Source: Auxenochlorella pyrenoidosa (lineage: Eukaryota > Chlorophyta > Trebouxiophyceae > Chlorellales > Chlorellaceae). Taken from it: 64,000 nt of DNA. Below the pieces are notes generated by a model that did not search any database, was not told where the DNA came from, and was given only the letters and a program-made list of their open reading frames with translations. Position 1 is the first letter of the stretch; every line of letters begins with the position of its first letter. The stretch spans positions 3,238,607-3,302,606 of the forward strand of contig KQ481983.1 in the NCBI GenBank assembly GCA_001430745.1, given 5' to 3'. Below, one piece after another: positions 21,834-41,401 of this stretch. The position numbers were made by a program, and so were the translations under genes.

Positions 21834-22502
21834 GGCCCAACGGCGCTTGACAACCAGCTGCACTGCGGGGCCAGAGGGGGGAGAGCATGTCCATTCTGCC
21901 CCGGGAAGCAGTCCTTGTCCTGCCAGCTCCATGCCCCTGCGCAGAATGCACCCGAACCCAACAATTGATGTACGCCGTGAACCAATCCTCCCATCCGCCC
22001 GAATGCCCCGCTTTCCTACTCCTCCCATGCAATCCTCAACGTATTGTGCAACTAGCGATCTTGGCCCCTCGACCTGCATGCCTGCCATTGCACATGCCCG
22101 CCGCCCCCTCCCCCGCGTCAAGACCCTTTCCTGCTGTATATGCATTTGCTGGTTCACATGAAGAAGCAAGCTGCAAATGTTGATGTGCGATCCGAGCGAC
22201 GCAAGCTTTGCGCACTGCACAGGGCACAAAGGCCAACGGGTCGGCGTTCAAAACGCAGCACATGCGTGCCAGGTGCTGCCGCCATCACGTCAAAATGCAT
22301 GCTCTGGTACCTGCATCACTGGTCTTGTCTTTTGCTGACGCAAGCAGGGAGGCTTACAGGTGTGCAAGCGAGCAAGAAAGTGGGACCAGAGGAGCTTAAG
22401 CAGGCATGCAGCACAGAGCGCACAGACCAGAACGAGTGCAAACACGCGAAGCAGACCGCGGCGAGCGGGGCACCCGGGGGCAGGCTGTGCACGGCAGGCT
22501 GG
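21834..22502. other. Intergenic, convergent 3' regions
   Basis: This holds the 3' UTRs of the MATE gene (+) and the fumarate reductase gene (-). No coding region is supported. Confidence 0.5.
22354..22358 (-). terminator. TGTAA poly(A) signal (minus strand)
   Basis: Lies about 145 bases beyond the stop codon of the fumarate reductase gene. Confidence 0.4.
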
Positions 22503-25813
<3,311 letters not shown>

Positions 25814-26113
25814 TGGAGCAAACGAGCATGACGATGAGATCAGAATTGGTCGAGCTCCTCTGCCCCCTCGGTTTTCGCGACTTTTTCGTAGCACGGCCAG
25901 CCTGGCGGGAGCATCTCGGTGCTGCCTCTGCAGAGCCTCAATAGCTGATCTGAATCGAATTTACCTTATTTCATATTGAATTTGTGCTGCACAGGTGTTT
26001 CGCAGGCTCTGCCTGTGCCGCGGAAGACAGACAGTCAAGGTCGGCTCTTGCCTTGGCACGCTCGTGGCACACCTCGACGCGCAAGCAGCATTCCGCAAGG
26101 TGGAAGAGCGAGC
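25814..26113. promoter_or_regulatory. Divergent promoter region, fumarate reductase/WD40
   Basis: This is 300 bases between two outward-facing ATGs. An AT-richer patch around 25940-25985 is the likely core. No known motif is identified. Confidence 0.4.
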
Positions 26114-28545
26114 ATGGCAGCTGCTCTAGCACTCCGTCGGGAGCTGGAGGTGCAGGCACTGTGGCATGAGCAGGTGAGCAGCGGGAGTGGCAGCAACAGG
26201 GGAGGCTACAAGGGCCGAGGTCTGGGCCGTTTGTGTCAACAGGGAATAATGTCACGCAAACTGTTCTTTGTGCCCATGCAGGTGCATGCGTCCAGGGTGG
26301 CCGCCCTCGCCTTCTCGGCAGAGGGCGACGCCCTGTGGAGCGGCTGCGACGCGGCGGCGCCCCGCCCTGGGCCGGATGATGCCAGCATGGAGCCGCCCGT
26401 CGCACTTGTCAGCTGCAAGGCAAGTGCGGCACGGCCGGACATGGCACCAGCTTAGGATCAAAGCATGCAGCTGGGCCCCAAAGGAGACCGCCATCAACAG
26501 GGCATGCGCTTCCCGCCGCCGCTCTGGCCTTGCAGGACGGCGCCACCCTGCGCTCCGCATCAGGCATGCCAGTATGCAATGTGCGCTTGCTGCACCCGCT
26601 GCCACAAGATGGAGCGCTACTGTGCGTCACTGGGGATGGCGGCTGCATGACGCTGGCTGCAGCAGGGGAGCTCGGGTCCGCCGCTCCATCGCTGTACTGC
26701 AGCACCGCCCTGCCAGGCACGCCGGCAGCAGCAGCGCTGGCGGCGGCGGCGGCAGCAGAGGCAGTGCAGGTTGGAGCAGCAGATAAGGCAGGAGGCAAGT
26801 GCACGGAACAGCAGCCTGCAGGAGCTGCCTCTCCAGGGTCAGCGGCAGAGGGAACGCAAGCAGCGCCGAGCGGGGTTGGCAATCCGCCTGGCAATGAGCA
26901 GGAGGCAGCAGATGAGGGCGGCACCAGCCCAGAGGGCCCAGAGTTCATCGCAGAGTCTGGCTACCGTGGCCTCAAGTGAGCGCCCCGCTTCCATGTCGAG
27001 CTGTGCAATTCACAAGCAACAGCCCTTCCTGCATTGCCAGCTTGCCTGGGCGACCAGAGGCAGCACCACCTTGCCCAATGCAGCAGGCTTGGCAGGGATT
27101 ATCGTGCCTTCACGCAGCAGGTTGCGCACCTAGATCCCCTCCCTCCCTGGCTCTTCCTGGCAGGCAGGGCTACCTGTTTCGGCAGGGCTCCCTGGGCTCT
27201 GGCTACTACCGAAAGGATGTGGTGCGCCGCCTGTGCCCCACTGCTGCACAGCCCACCTCAAGCAGCAGCGCCACGGCCACAGCCGAAGCGTCAGGGGCGG
27301 AGCAGGGGCAGCAGACTGAGACGGAGCAGCTGGAGAGCCGGCGGCAGAGCCCCGAGGGCGAGCGCGCGCGGCAGTACATCCGGCGCCTGCTGGAGGCGCC
27401 GCCCAGCATGCACAGCGTGGCGCTCAGCCCCTGCGGCTCCCTCCTCTTCACCTCCTCCCTGGGACCCAAGGACAGCTCCATCCGGGTGTGGCGCCTGCTG
27501 CCAGGCCGCCGTGACATCACTGCTGGCAGCACCAGCGGCAATGGCGGCAGCACCACTGGCTGCGCTGAGCTGCAGCCGGAGCTGCACCGCACGCTGACGG
27601 GGCACACCGCTCCGGTCCTGTCACTGGCCCTCACCCCCGACGGCTCCCTGCTGCTCAGCGGGTCGCACGACCAGAGCATTCGAGTGTGGCGCACCGCCGA
27701 CTGGCACTGCCTGAGGGTGCTCAAGGGGCATGGCGGCGGGCTGCGCGCGCTGGCGGTGGCGCCCGATGCCCTCACCCTGTACTCTGCCGCGGCGGACAAC
27801 ACCGTGCGGGTGAGGTGCTGCTGCGGCAGCTGGTGCAGGCGGGTAGGGCAGCAGCGCGGGTGGGGTGGGGTGGGCTGCAGGGCTTGGATGAAGAAGCACA
27901 ACAGTGAGACCCGGTCCTGCCATGCGAGTGGCTGCCTGCGATTCGCATCCAGCTGAGCCCTCCTCTCTCCACCTCCACCCGTGTGTCGCTCGTCAGGCCT
28001 GGAGCATGCAGCACTGGGTGTGCCTGCGCACCCTGCACGGCCGGCACGACGACACCACCTGGCCAGCCTGCCTGGCACTGTCCTGCGACGGCAGCCTGCT
28101 AGCCAGCGGCTCCACCGGGCCCTTTGGAGCCAGCACCATCAAGGTGGGCCTTAACCTGCTGGCCTGATGCCACGCACAGAAAATCACAACTCAGACACCT
28201 CGTTGTGTGCCCCGGTGCACTCTTTGAGAACGTTTGAGTCTGATGGGCAGGAACAGTGGCAGTGGCAGATGGACAACTCAGGACAGAGCACCAAAACCTC
28301 CTCGACTGCAGATCTTCCAGACTGGCAGCGGCGGCGGGCGCGAGGCGGGCGCCTGCCTGGTCTCCTTTGCGCAGCTGCGGTACGACCAAAAGGCGGGCAT
28401 GAGTGCCCTGCTGTTCTCGCCAGATGGCGGCACCCTGTACAGCGGCGCCAGCGACGGCACACTGGCTGCCTGGCAGCTACGCTGGCAAGAGGTGGCGGCG
28501 GGCAACGGCGCCCCGGGCGGCGGCCTGCGGCGCGGTTTCCTGTGA
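26114..28545 (+). CDS. WD40-repeat protein
   Basis: Exons are 26114-26173, 26282-26419, 26536-26975, 27164-27809, 27997-28143 and 28312-28545; phase is kept, giving 554 residues. WD40 blades are visible in the C-terminal half: GHTAPVLSLALTPDGSLLLS followed by GSHDQSIRVW, HGGGLRALAVAPDALTLYSA, LALSCDGSLLASGS, and ALLFSPDGGTLYSGASDGTL ending in AAW. An N-terminal blade-like stretch is VAALAFSAEGDALWSGCD. The centre has Ala/Glu/Gln-rich low complexity. Intron 2 must use a GC donor (AAG|GCAAGT), because the only nearby GT would break the frame. WD40 propellers are protein-binding scaffolds; the partner and pathway are not evident. Confidence 0.85.
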
Positions 28546-28947
28546 TGTTGGGCGCTGGGCTGGTGCAGCACCACGTCTGCTCTGATGTTTACAAAAGTTT
28601 CAAACAAGCAAGCACATGTGGCACAAGCAAGTGTATGTGTCCAGACACGAGGCAGGGGGAGACAGCATGGGCAGCATTTGGTGGAAGCATGGGTTGCAAG
28701 GGTTGGGTTTTGCGCCGTCAGGCAGGAATGAAACACTAGCATCGGCAATGCGCAGGAGGCAGCGGGGGGCAGGGCACACAAGTGTGGGGTTCCAAAGTGT
28801 CACAGGGTAGAGAGTAGAGAAATCGGCCTTCAGTTGGGAGCATGCACATGTTGCATGCCACCGAGGCTTGATGGTACAGTATTGAACATGGGGCGGGCCC
28901 GTTTGAATGACCGCATGCTGGGGCCCTTGAGGGGCAGGGGGTGCGGC
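28546..28947. other. Intergenic, convergent 3' regions
   Basis: Untranslated sequence between the WD40 gene (+) and a small gene (-). A minus-strand TGTAA lies at 28589-28593. No other gene is supported. Confidence 0.45.
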
Positions 28948-29493
28948 TTACTTGTTCTGCATGCTGCTGTGCATGCGCATATGCACGTAACCTGAGAGTT
29001 GTGGCTGGGACGCCGGCAGCACAAACACTGGTGCAGGTGCCTTGGCGGGGGAGGCCTTGAGCGCTGCAGGGGAGGCGAGGCAAGAAACCGAATGCTGAGT
29101 CGACAACAAGCTGTCGAGAAAATTCCATTCGCCTGGAAGCTCCTGGACTTCACTCCCAGCCAAAGATCAGCATGGTTGCTCACCTTGCATTACAGGGCTG
29201 GAAGCAGCGTTCACGGCGCCCCGTGCAGAAGCAGCCTGCGACGGGCTCGACGCCGTTGCCACCGCCGACCTGACTGCGGCTGTCACCGCAGAGGCCGCCG
29301 ACTTGCCGGCAGGCGATCCAAAGTACTGCAAGTGTGCAGAAGCGTAAAAACTAAGCGAGGCAGGCGAGGGGCACCAAGCCATCTCAACTGCCTAGGGTAA
29401 CTAGGCAACAGCGCTGCAGCGCTTTCGGGCCGCTTTGCAACTCACCCTTGCAATCAGCGGGGCGCAGTGTGCAAACTCGGAGGTCGACGCCAT
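28948..29493 (-). CDS. Small hypothetical protein, 101 aa
   Basis: Exons are 29493-29446, 29325-29184 and 29063-28948, all GT-AG with phase kept, giving 101 residues from the ATG at 29493. The N-terminus reads MASTSEFAHCAPLIARYFGS. The middle is Ala/Ser-rich and the end is LSGYVHMRMHSSMQNK. I recognise no domain. The Ser/Ala/Arg-rich start could target an organelle. The splice sites are good, but with so little sequence complexity this remains a tentative gene. Confidence 0.45.
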
Positions 29494-29863
29494 CCTGGGC
29501 GTGCCGACGCGCAAAGTTGGGAAGTAGCCTTGGGAGAGGGAAGCTCCAGAAGAGCGCGTCGACGCGGGACGAGGATCCGAGAAGCTGAAACACACTGTGG
29601 CCGACGGTTGACCTGCACTCGATGCTGTTCTGATGCCATGGTGTGCTGCAGCGCCAGCGCAGCGTGGGCGCCAGCGCCTCACGGCTGCCTCGCGGCACCG
29701 TGTGCCCCAGCCCAGCAGCTGCATCCCGGGTCCTTCCAAGCCTTATTGCATAATATACGACTGCTAAACATTCAGTGTGCACATCAAGCAAGGAGCTGGT
29801 ATTAAGAGGCGCCACACGTGCCTGCCAGTGCTTGCTGGCGCCCACGCTCAGGTGCCCTCCAGG
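29494..29863. other. Intergenic region
   Basis: Lies between the start of the 101-residue gene and the stop of the AAA ATPase gene, both on the minus strand. Nothing coding is supported. Confidence 0.45.
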
Positions 29864-35114
<5,251 letters not shown>

Positions 35115-35599
35115 TACACAGAATATGTGGGTGGAAGTGGTTTTGTAAGCACCCCACCAATTGCTCCAAGCTGCTCAAGCACAGCAACCGTGCATAACTG
35201 GCGCGCGGCAAGCAGCCCGCAGTGGCACCAGCGGCGCTAGGAGCGGCACACGGCTTGCAGTGTGCCCGGCAAACCCTGCAGGCTGCTCCCTAGCCTACCC
35301 GTTGCTCTCAATGCGCCTTGAGGACCCTGAAAGTGCAGGGAATGGCCCCAGCCGCACGGTGTGTAAGCTCCTGGTCGTTCGCCAGCTTTGGTCTGCGTTC
35401 CAACTATAGGTTATGGTAGGCGGAACGTTTCGCACATGTAAAACTCTGTCTCAAGCATGTTAGCATGCAGAATTGGCATTCATGCTGAGCTGCTGTGCTC
35501 GCAGCCGCCGCAGGCAACCAGGGGTTCGCCTGTGCAGCCTACCAACCCTTGCTCATGTGCTAGCATTGCATTTGAGAAATCACAGTGCCCGTAGGAGCA
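35115..35599. promoter_or_regulatory. Divergent upstream region, AAA ATPase/poly-Q gene
   Basis: This is 485 bases between outward-facing ATGs. No motif is recognised and no coding region is supported. Confidence 0.35.
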
Positions 35600-36504
35600 A
35601 TGAGCCTGCGTTGCGTTCTCGTCTCCTCCGCTGCGGCTTCTTGCAGCACAGCTCGGGGTCCAGGACGGCCTTGCAGTAGCTACCCGGTAAAAATATCAGC
35701 GGCGCAGCGCCCCAGGCGCCTCCAGGTGACGGCTGCAGGACGGCAACCTGGCGGCACCGCCAGCAGCGGAGACGGAGAGGAGTTCCTGTCTCCGCAAGAG
35801 GCCCTTCTTGCAGCGGTGCGTTGCCACAGGGTGGTGCAGCAGAATAACTGCAGCAGGCTGAGCATGTGTGCGGCCTGACCATGTGTGTGTAAACCGAGCA
35901 CACTGTGCCGGTGGTGTGAGCGGCACGCACTCCTTCACTTGCCGCTGTCAGCTGGCGGGTTCTTTGCTACCAGCTCCGATCTGTATTCCGCATGGCACCC
36001 TCGCCACCTGTGCCATCCGCCACCAACCTCTTTGCCGTGCTTTAAATGCCTTGCCGCCGACACGCTGCTGCAGCTGCGCGAGAGCGGCACCCCGCTGGAG
36101 CAGATCCAGCTGGGGCGGGCAGAGGACGACGACGAGACCTTCCTGGACGTGTTGGATGCCGAGCAGGACGAGTGGATGCGCAGGTGATCACGGCCGGGCC
36201 AGTCAAACAGCGCCGTGGGGCAGTGGCGGGCAGCTGTGGCGGGGCCAGCCTGGGTCGGCTGGGAGGTGTGAGGCAGGGCAATGGGTGCAGCGGTAGCGCT
36301 ACATCCCCCGGTGAAACATGCAGCCTGCACACCAAGGCGCTGCGATTCATGGTGCGTTGCTGCGTCTGTCCTCACAATCTGGTCTCATTTTGGGTTGTGC
36401 AGCCCGCCCCCGCCGCCCGAGTTCATGGAGAGCCTCTTTGCTAGCGATGCAATTGGTGTGGCAGCGGAACAACCGCTGCAACGCCCGCAGGGTACTACAG
36501 TACA

Positions 36505-36578
<74 letters not shown>

Positions 36579-36589
36579 CATCAGACTAG
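35600..36589 (+). CDS. Hypothetical plastid-targeted protein with C-terminal poly-Q
   Basis: Exons are 35600-35815, 36074-36183 and 36403-36589, GT-AG with phase kept, giving 170 residues. The N-terminus MSLRCVLVSSAAASC, with Ser/Ala/Arg following and no acidic residues, looks like a plastid transit peptide. The mature part contains FLSPQEALLAA, LRESGTPLEQIQLGRAEDDD and EQDEWMRRSPPPPPEFMESL. It ends in an unbroken run of 23 Gln followed by TSD and the stop. I recognise no family. The acidic middle and short Pro run suggest a small partner protein. The gene structure is fair; the function is unknown. Confidence 0.6.
36509..36577 (+). repeat. (CAG)23 microsatellite coding for poly-Gln
   Basis: Twenty-three perfect CAG codons with no interruption, in frame, three codons before the stop. 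Length variation between strains is likely. Confidence 0.9.
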
Positions 36590-37159
36590 ACAACTGTGTA
36601 GACGGCTTGTGTATCAACATGTGTACGATTGCAGCAAGATTGTTGTGTGAACAAGAGGCTTCCAGCAGGCGGACCGTGGTGATCCTGTTGGTTGGGCGCT
36701 CTGAACAAGCAATGCGTGATTTGAGCCTTCCAATGAACTCCTGCTATCCCAAGAGGTATAGTGTGAAGGTCTGCAAATGTGAACATCCCATGTGAGATGC
36801 TGCGAAACACATGTGCTCCCGCCGCTGGGCAGCGGCCAGAGCAGTGGCGCTGCTGAACACCGCGTGGAAGCTCGGATGTTTGTCACGTCAATCATTACTT
36901 GGATTATATCTTGTATGTCTCTCCCCCAATCCCACCCGATAAACGCTAGTGGCTGCTCCGTTGCGCACACCCGAACCCAAACCCGCACAGCGGCACTGCT
37001 AGTCAGCCAATTGCTCCGTGACAGGAATAAGGAGCAGGACGAAAGTGCAGAGAACGGGGAAAGGAGCCTTTCAGCTCACACTGCCTGCCGGAGACGGCAG
37101 CGCCGAGTCGCTAGCCGTGCCCAGAGCAAGTTCAAGCACAACCTGAGCCCGGGCAGCGC
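36590..37159. other. Intergenic region
   Basis: Lower GC than average, especially around 36850-36960. It should hold the 3' UTR of the poly-Q gene and the promoter of the VOC gene. Nothing coding is supported. Confidence 0.45.
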
Positions 37160-38021
37160 ATGAGCCTGCGCTACGTCCTACTCCTGCAGCGGGACCTGCA
37201 AAAGGCACTCCGATTCTATGGCGATGGCGTGGGCCTGCCGGTGCGAGTTGTGACAGAGCGGTGGGCGGAGCTGCAGGCGGGCAAGTCCACGTTGGCACTC
37301 AAGGCAGCAGACGGGTGAGCAGCCCTGGGCAGGGCCGGGCTGATGTGTCCTTCGTTGAGTGATTGCCTGCGTTTGAGTGGGTACAGCGTGTGCTTGTTTG
37401 GCTGCATGCGATGTAGAAATGGGTGCGTCACAGCGCTGGCTGGTTCAGGGCTGTTGGGCCCTCAGGCATCGCCAACTCTGGCAGTACAGCTGTGCGCATG
37501 CAGGGAGGCGTACTGCACAACCGGATACTCCCCGGTGAGTATGGAGCAGGTCTGGAGCAGGTGTGCAGTCCCACAGCAGCGCTCCTGGCGTGTCTGCACG
37601 CTGCATGCAAGCTGGCATCCCAGTGGCTAGCAGCCTGTCTTCCTCCCCTGCTGCGGCAGGTGCTGGCTTTTGATGTAGAGGACCTGCAGGCCACGTTAGT
37701 GCGGTGCCTGGAGCGGGGCGCCACCATGGATGGTGCCATACAGCACAGCACACATGGAAAGGCGCGCACGCATTGTTCCGATTGTATTCTTTAGGGGAGA
37801 GACGTTGGGAGGCGTGCATCTACTGCTGCAAACATCGCGTGCGTCCTGTTTTGTGCGGGGCCCCCCCGAATGGGCCCCAGAGGGACGCGTTCCACAGCAA
37901 TGTGCACCAGCCCATCCAGTTCCTTCCTCGCCGGCCGTGCATCTTGCAGGTAGCAGCGCTGCGTGCACCTGATGGCGTGATGATCTCCCTTATGGAGGCC
38001 GGCAGCAGAGGCGAGGAGTGA
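37160..38021 (+). CDS. Glyoxalase/bleomycin-resistance (VOC) superfamily protein
   Basis: A single VOC domain of 119 residues from exons 37160-37314, 37504-37534, 37660-37761 and 37950-38021, with phase kept. It starts MSLRYVLLLQRDLQKALRFY with the VOC pattern in which a strand leads into a Phe-Tyr helix. It continues with GEAYCTTGYSP, LAFDVEDLQATLVRCLERGA and VAALRAPDGVMISLMEAG, which match plant and algal homologues. The metal-binding residues of true glyoxalase I are not clearly present, so the substrate is unknown. Intron 3 needs the unusual donor AAG|GCGCGC. Exon 2 is only 31 bases. A TGTAA signal lies at 38206. Confidence 0.85.
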
Positions 38022-38523
38022 TTGCCCAAGGCAGAGGCTCGGGCCCGGCAATTCTGCAAGCAGAGAGCGCTTTGAAGGCTGGGCAAGCTACCACACTTGC
38101 TGGTGGACATTTCGACTCAGGATCTGCCTTTGCATCTCAAACGTGTTGATGTCGTGTCACACCCACACGCTGCTGATTGTCACCACCTATACTGGCTCGC
38201 TTGGATGTAACCTACCAGGCAGCAAGGCTAGGTGCGGGCATAGCCGAGGGCTGCTATGCCCTGCACACTTTTCAGCGAAATGCCCGTCGCCGACACGCTG
38301 CGCGGCCCCGCCCCTTTGGAAGCGGGCGGGCCTGTACATCCGTCGATCCGCCTCCCTCTCACCTGCTTGCTCAACCCTCGACTGGGGTGCTTGCCCAAAC
38401 GACAAACGCTGCGTGAAGCGCGCCCGCTTCCCCCCAAGTTTTAAGCTTGCCGCGGCGCGGCGCTGCCCCTGAGCTTTGAGTAGCGCCTAGATCACTAGAA
38501 CGAGGGCTGCGCACCAGCAGAGA
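38022..38523. other. Intergenic region
   Basis: This is the 3' UTR of the VOC gene and the promoter of the TOM1-like gene. No coding region is supported. Confidence 0.45.
38206..38210 (+). terminator. TGTAA poly(A) signal
   Basis: Lies 185 bases after the VOC stop codon. Confidence 0.4.
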
Positions 38524-40746
38524 ATGAGGCCCGAGGCGGGTTGGCCAGAGTTGGTGGGGCCCTCGCTGGCGGCGTCTGTGGACCGCCTCGCCATCGACCT
38601 CCCGGAATGGTGGGCGGCGCTGCAGCCTGGGAGGAGCCCCGGCCCCTTGGCCAGCGGCGGGCGCCGCCACTGGGGTGTGCCCTGCCGGTCGCTTTGCCGG
38701 TTCCGTGCCCGCAATCTCGTGTCGCAACCCACTGTCTTCCAACAGCTGGCCCATCTCACTGGCATAAGCATGGCACACTGCTGCACTTGCAGGTGGAAGC
38801 ACATTGACCAGAGCCCGGCATGGCAGCGAGGAGCCTTTGACGGCCTGGCGCTGGCCTATGGCATCCTGGCGGTGGTTGCCCTGGTGCGTACCGGGCTCGC
38901 GACGCGGACGCACCCGCCCCACACAACCTGCACCTGTGGTGTAAACTCGCTGCACGGCGGCTGCAGAGCGGGCTCTCTGCGCCAACGAGCAGCCGGGCAC
39001 TGCCCTGCTGCTCCTGCAGCCCGGGCAAAACCTCGCGGGCCCTGCCCCTCCCTGCCCCGCGCGCCCTGCAGGTGCAGATCGCCCGCATCCAGCTGCGCGT
39101 GCCCGAGTTTGGGTGGACCACCCAGAAGGTGTTCCACCTGCTCAACTTCCTGGTCTGCGGGCTGCGCTGCGCGGTGTTTGCCTTCCGCAGCGAGGTGCAG
39201 GACCTGCCCTACACCCTCTTCCAGGCGGTGCTGCTCGACCTGCCGGGTGGGTGCCCGCGCTCGGCGCCGTGCGCTCCCCGCACTGCCAGTTGGCAGGCGT
39301 CGTGCCCTGGGTGCGAGTGCCAGAGGCGGTCGGGGGCGCCTGGGTGTGCAGGGTAGGCGACACGAGCACCCTGCGCATGCGCCCCGCTGGCGCCCCGTGA
39401 GCTGGCATGGCGGGCGCCAACCGGCCGTGCCCGCCCCCCGCCCCACCCCGCACCCCACACCCGAGCAGGCCTGCTGTTCTTCTCCACCTACACCCTGCTG
39501 GTGCTGTTCTGGGCGGAGATCTACTACCAGGCGCGCTCGCTGCCCACCGGCAGCCTGCGCCCGGCCTTCGTGGTCATGAACACGGCGGTGTACGCCATCC
39601 AGGTGCGCAGGGCGGGGGGGGGGGGGGCGTGGGTACGGGGGCCGGGGGCCCGATGCGAGTGGGGTGGTAGCGGCTGCTGCGCTGTGCAAGGCCGGCGCTC
39701 CCGCGTGCCATGCATACGCGAAACTTTTAAGCATGGCGGCCAGAGCAGGCTGCGTGGCTTGCCAAGGGCACGCCGGCTCAGGCCCTGGGCTCCCAGAGCA
39801 CCGCTGTTCGCCACTCTCCTGCCCCTGCTGTGTGCCCTGACCTCACTTGGAGTCTGGCCCGTGGCCCCCGCCTGCAGGCCAGCCTGTGGGTGTACTGCTC
39901 GCTGAGCCCCGGCGGCGAGAGCCAGCTGGGCAAGGAGCTGTCGGGCTGCTTCCTGGCGTTTGTGTCGGCCGCCGCCGCCGCCGCCTTCCTGCTCTACGGC
40001 GGCCGCCTCTGGCTCATGCTGCGGCGCTTCCCCATTGAGTCGCGCGGGCGGCGCAAGAAGCTGCGCGAGGTGGGGCTGGTCACCTCCATCTGCGCCACCT
40101 GCTTCGTCTTCAGGTGCGGCGGCTGCCGGGCGGGCTGAGGGGCAGGGTTGCGCGTGCGCCTGTGTTTGGGGTGGGGTGGGGGCTAAGCTGGCTTGGTATA
40201 TGGGGGGCGGTGCGGTTGGTGGCGGTGGGGCACCCTTGCTGGCTGGACGGTATGACGGGTGGGCCGAGTGCTGCGCAATGCGGGGCCAGCAACCTCCCTA
40301 GACACCACCTTCCTGGCCCCCCACCCCACCCCCACCCCTTCCGCCCAACCACCCCGCAGGAGCGCCATCGTGGCCTGGTCTGCCTTTGACATTGAGGATG
40401 CCGACCTGGACATGATGGGCCACCCGCTGCTCAACCTGGTAAGCCCCGCGGGGGGGTCCGGGCTGGGATGCTGTGCTTGCGGGCAGCCGTGCTGGCGGGC
40501 TGCGGGACGCCAGCGCTGGCCGGGTGCAGCAAGCAGCAGGTATGGCTGCTTGTTCCAGGCGGCTGGCTCGGGGAGCTGCGCAGGTGATGGGCGATGCCAA
40601 CAGCAGGCGCTGCCCACCCGCCCGGCGTCCCGCAGATATACTACAGCGGCGCTGAGATCATCCCCTCCTCCCTGGTGCTCTACATCCTGCGCAAGCTGCC
40701 GCCCAAGCGGCAGCAGCAGGGTTACCAGCAGATCCCCGCGCAGTGA
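38524..40746 (+). CDS. TOM1/TOM3/THH1-like seven-helix membrane protein
   Basis: In land plants this family comprises vacuolar (tonoplast) membrane proteins, best known because some tobamoviruses use them as host factors; the native role is unclear. Exons are 38524-38609, 38793-38883, 39072-39246, 39469-39602, 39878-40113, 40360-40438 and 40636-40746, all GT-AG with phase kept, giving 303 residues. Family landmarks are [20 protein letters not shown] followed by [40 protein letters not shown], and near the end [20 protein letters not shown] followed by LPPKR. About seven hydrophobic segments are visible. Confidence 0.88.
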
Positions 40747-41293
40747 GCCGCGCGCCACGCCTGCCGTGCCCGCCCAGCGGGGCCGCCAAGCGGCCGGATC
40801 AACGACGCGGGCCTGACCCTCAGGGCTGGGGAACGGGGCTGCAGCTGCAAGGCTGCCGGGCTATTGCTCGGCTGCCGTCGACCTGGCCCGTGCGTGCATG
40901 CCACCTTCTGTGGACCTCTCTTCATGCGGTGCGCTGTGCCCTGGCGCACCCTCGCCCTTCATGCATTGCGGCGCCTCCAGTCGTGCCGGTACAGGGATGT
41001 TCCGCGCTCCAGGGTGCTGCCCAGCCTGCCTGTGTGCATGTCCTCGGTCCCAACCTCGCCTGTCGCTGCGCGTCTGCTCCTGTTATCCTTGTCAGGCCGG
41101 TGCCGTTTGTGTCAGGGCGGTGCCACCCTGTCTCTTCCTCCTGGTCTCCCTCCATCGGCATTTTGTGAAATTGGCCGTGCCAGCGCCCTCCCCCCGTTTT
41201 TCGCGTTGCCGCGCGCCCTCACGCCAGTGCTGCCTCACGCCCCCGACCCTTGCCACCCATGACGGCAAGCATGCACGCCGCGCCTCTCTTCCC

Positions 41294-41298
41294 TGTAA
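41294..41298 (+). terminator. TGTAA poly(A) signal
   Basis: Candidate signal for the TOM1-like gene, about 550 bases past its stop. Confidence 0.35.
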
Positions 41299-41328
41299 AC
41301 ATAGCTGACATTGGCGACAAAAAGCAAG

Positions 41329-41333
41329 TTACA
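41329..41333 (-). terminator. TGTAA poly(A) signal (minus strand)
   Basis: About 70 bases beyond the stop of the plastid single-pass membrane protein gene, well placed. Confidence 0.5.
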
Positions 41334-41401
41334 CCGAGCTGAGCTGAGAACAAAGGTCGAAACGAACAGGTGCAAGGGCAGGGAAACCACAGGTGCGCGC
41401 C

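Larger units (their letters stand above)
40747..41401. other. Intergenic, convergent 3' regions
   Basis: This holds 3' UTRs from both sides, with TGTAA on the plus strand at 41294 and on the minus strand at 41329. No coding region is supported. Confidence 0.5.

Noticed and set aside
38524..40746. Viral origin of the TOM1/TOM3-like gene
   Set aside because: This is a host membrane protein family. The name only reflects that some plant viruses use it, and the gene has seven ordinary exons.
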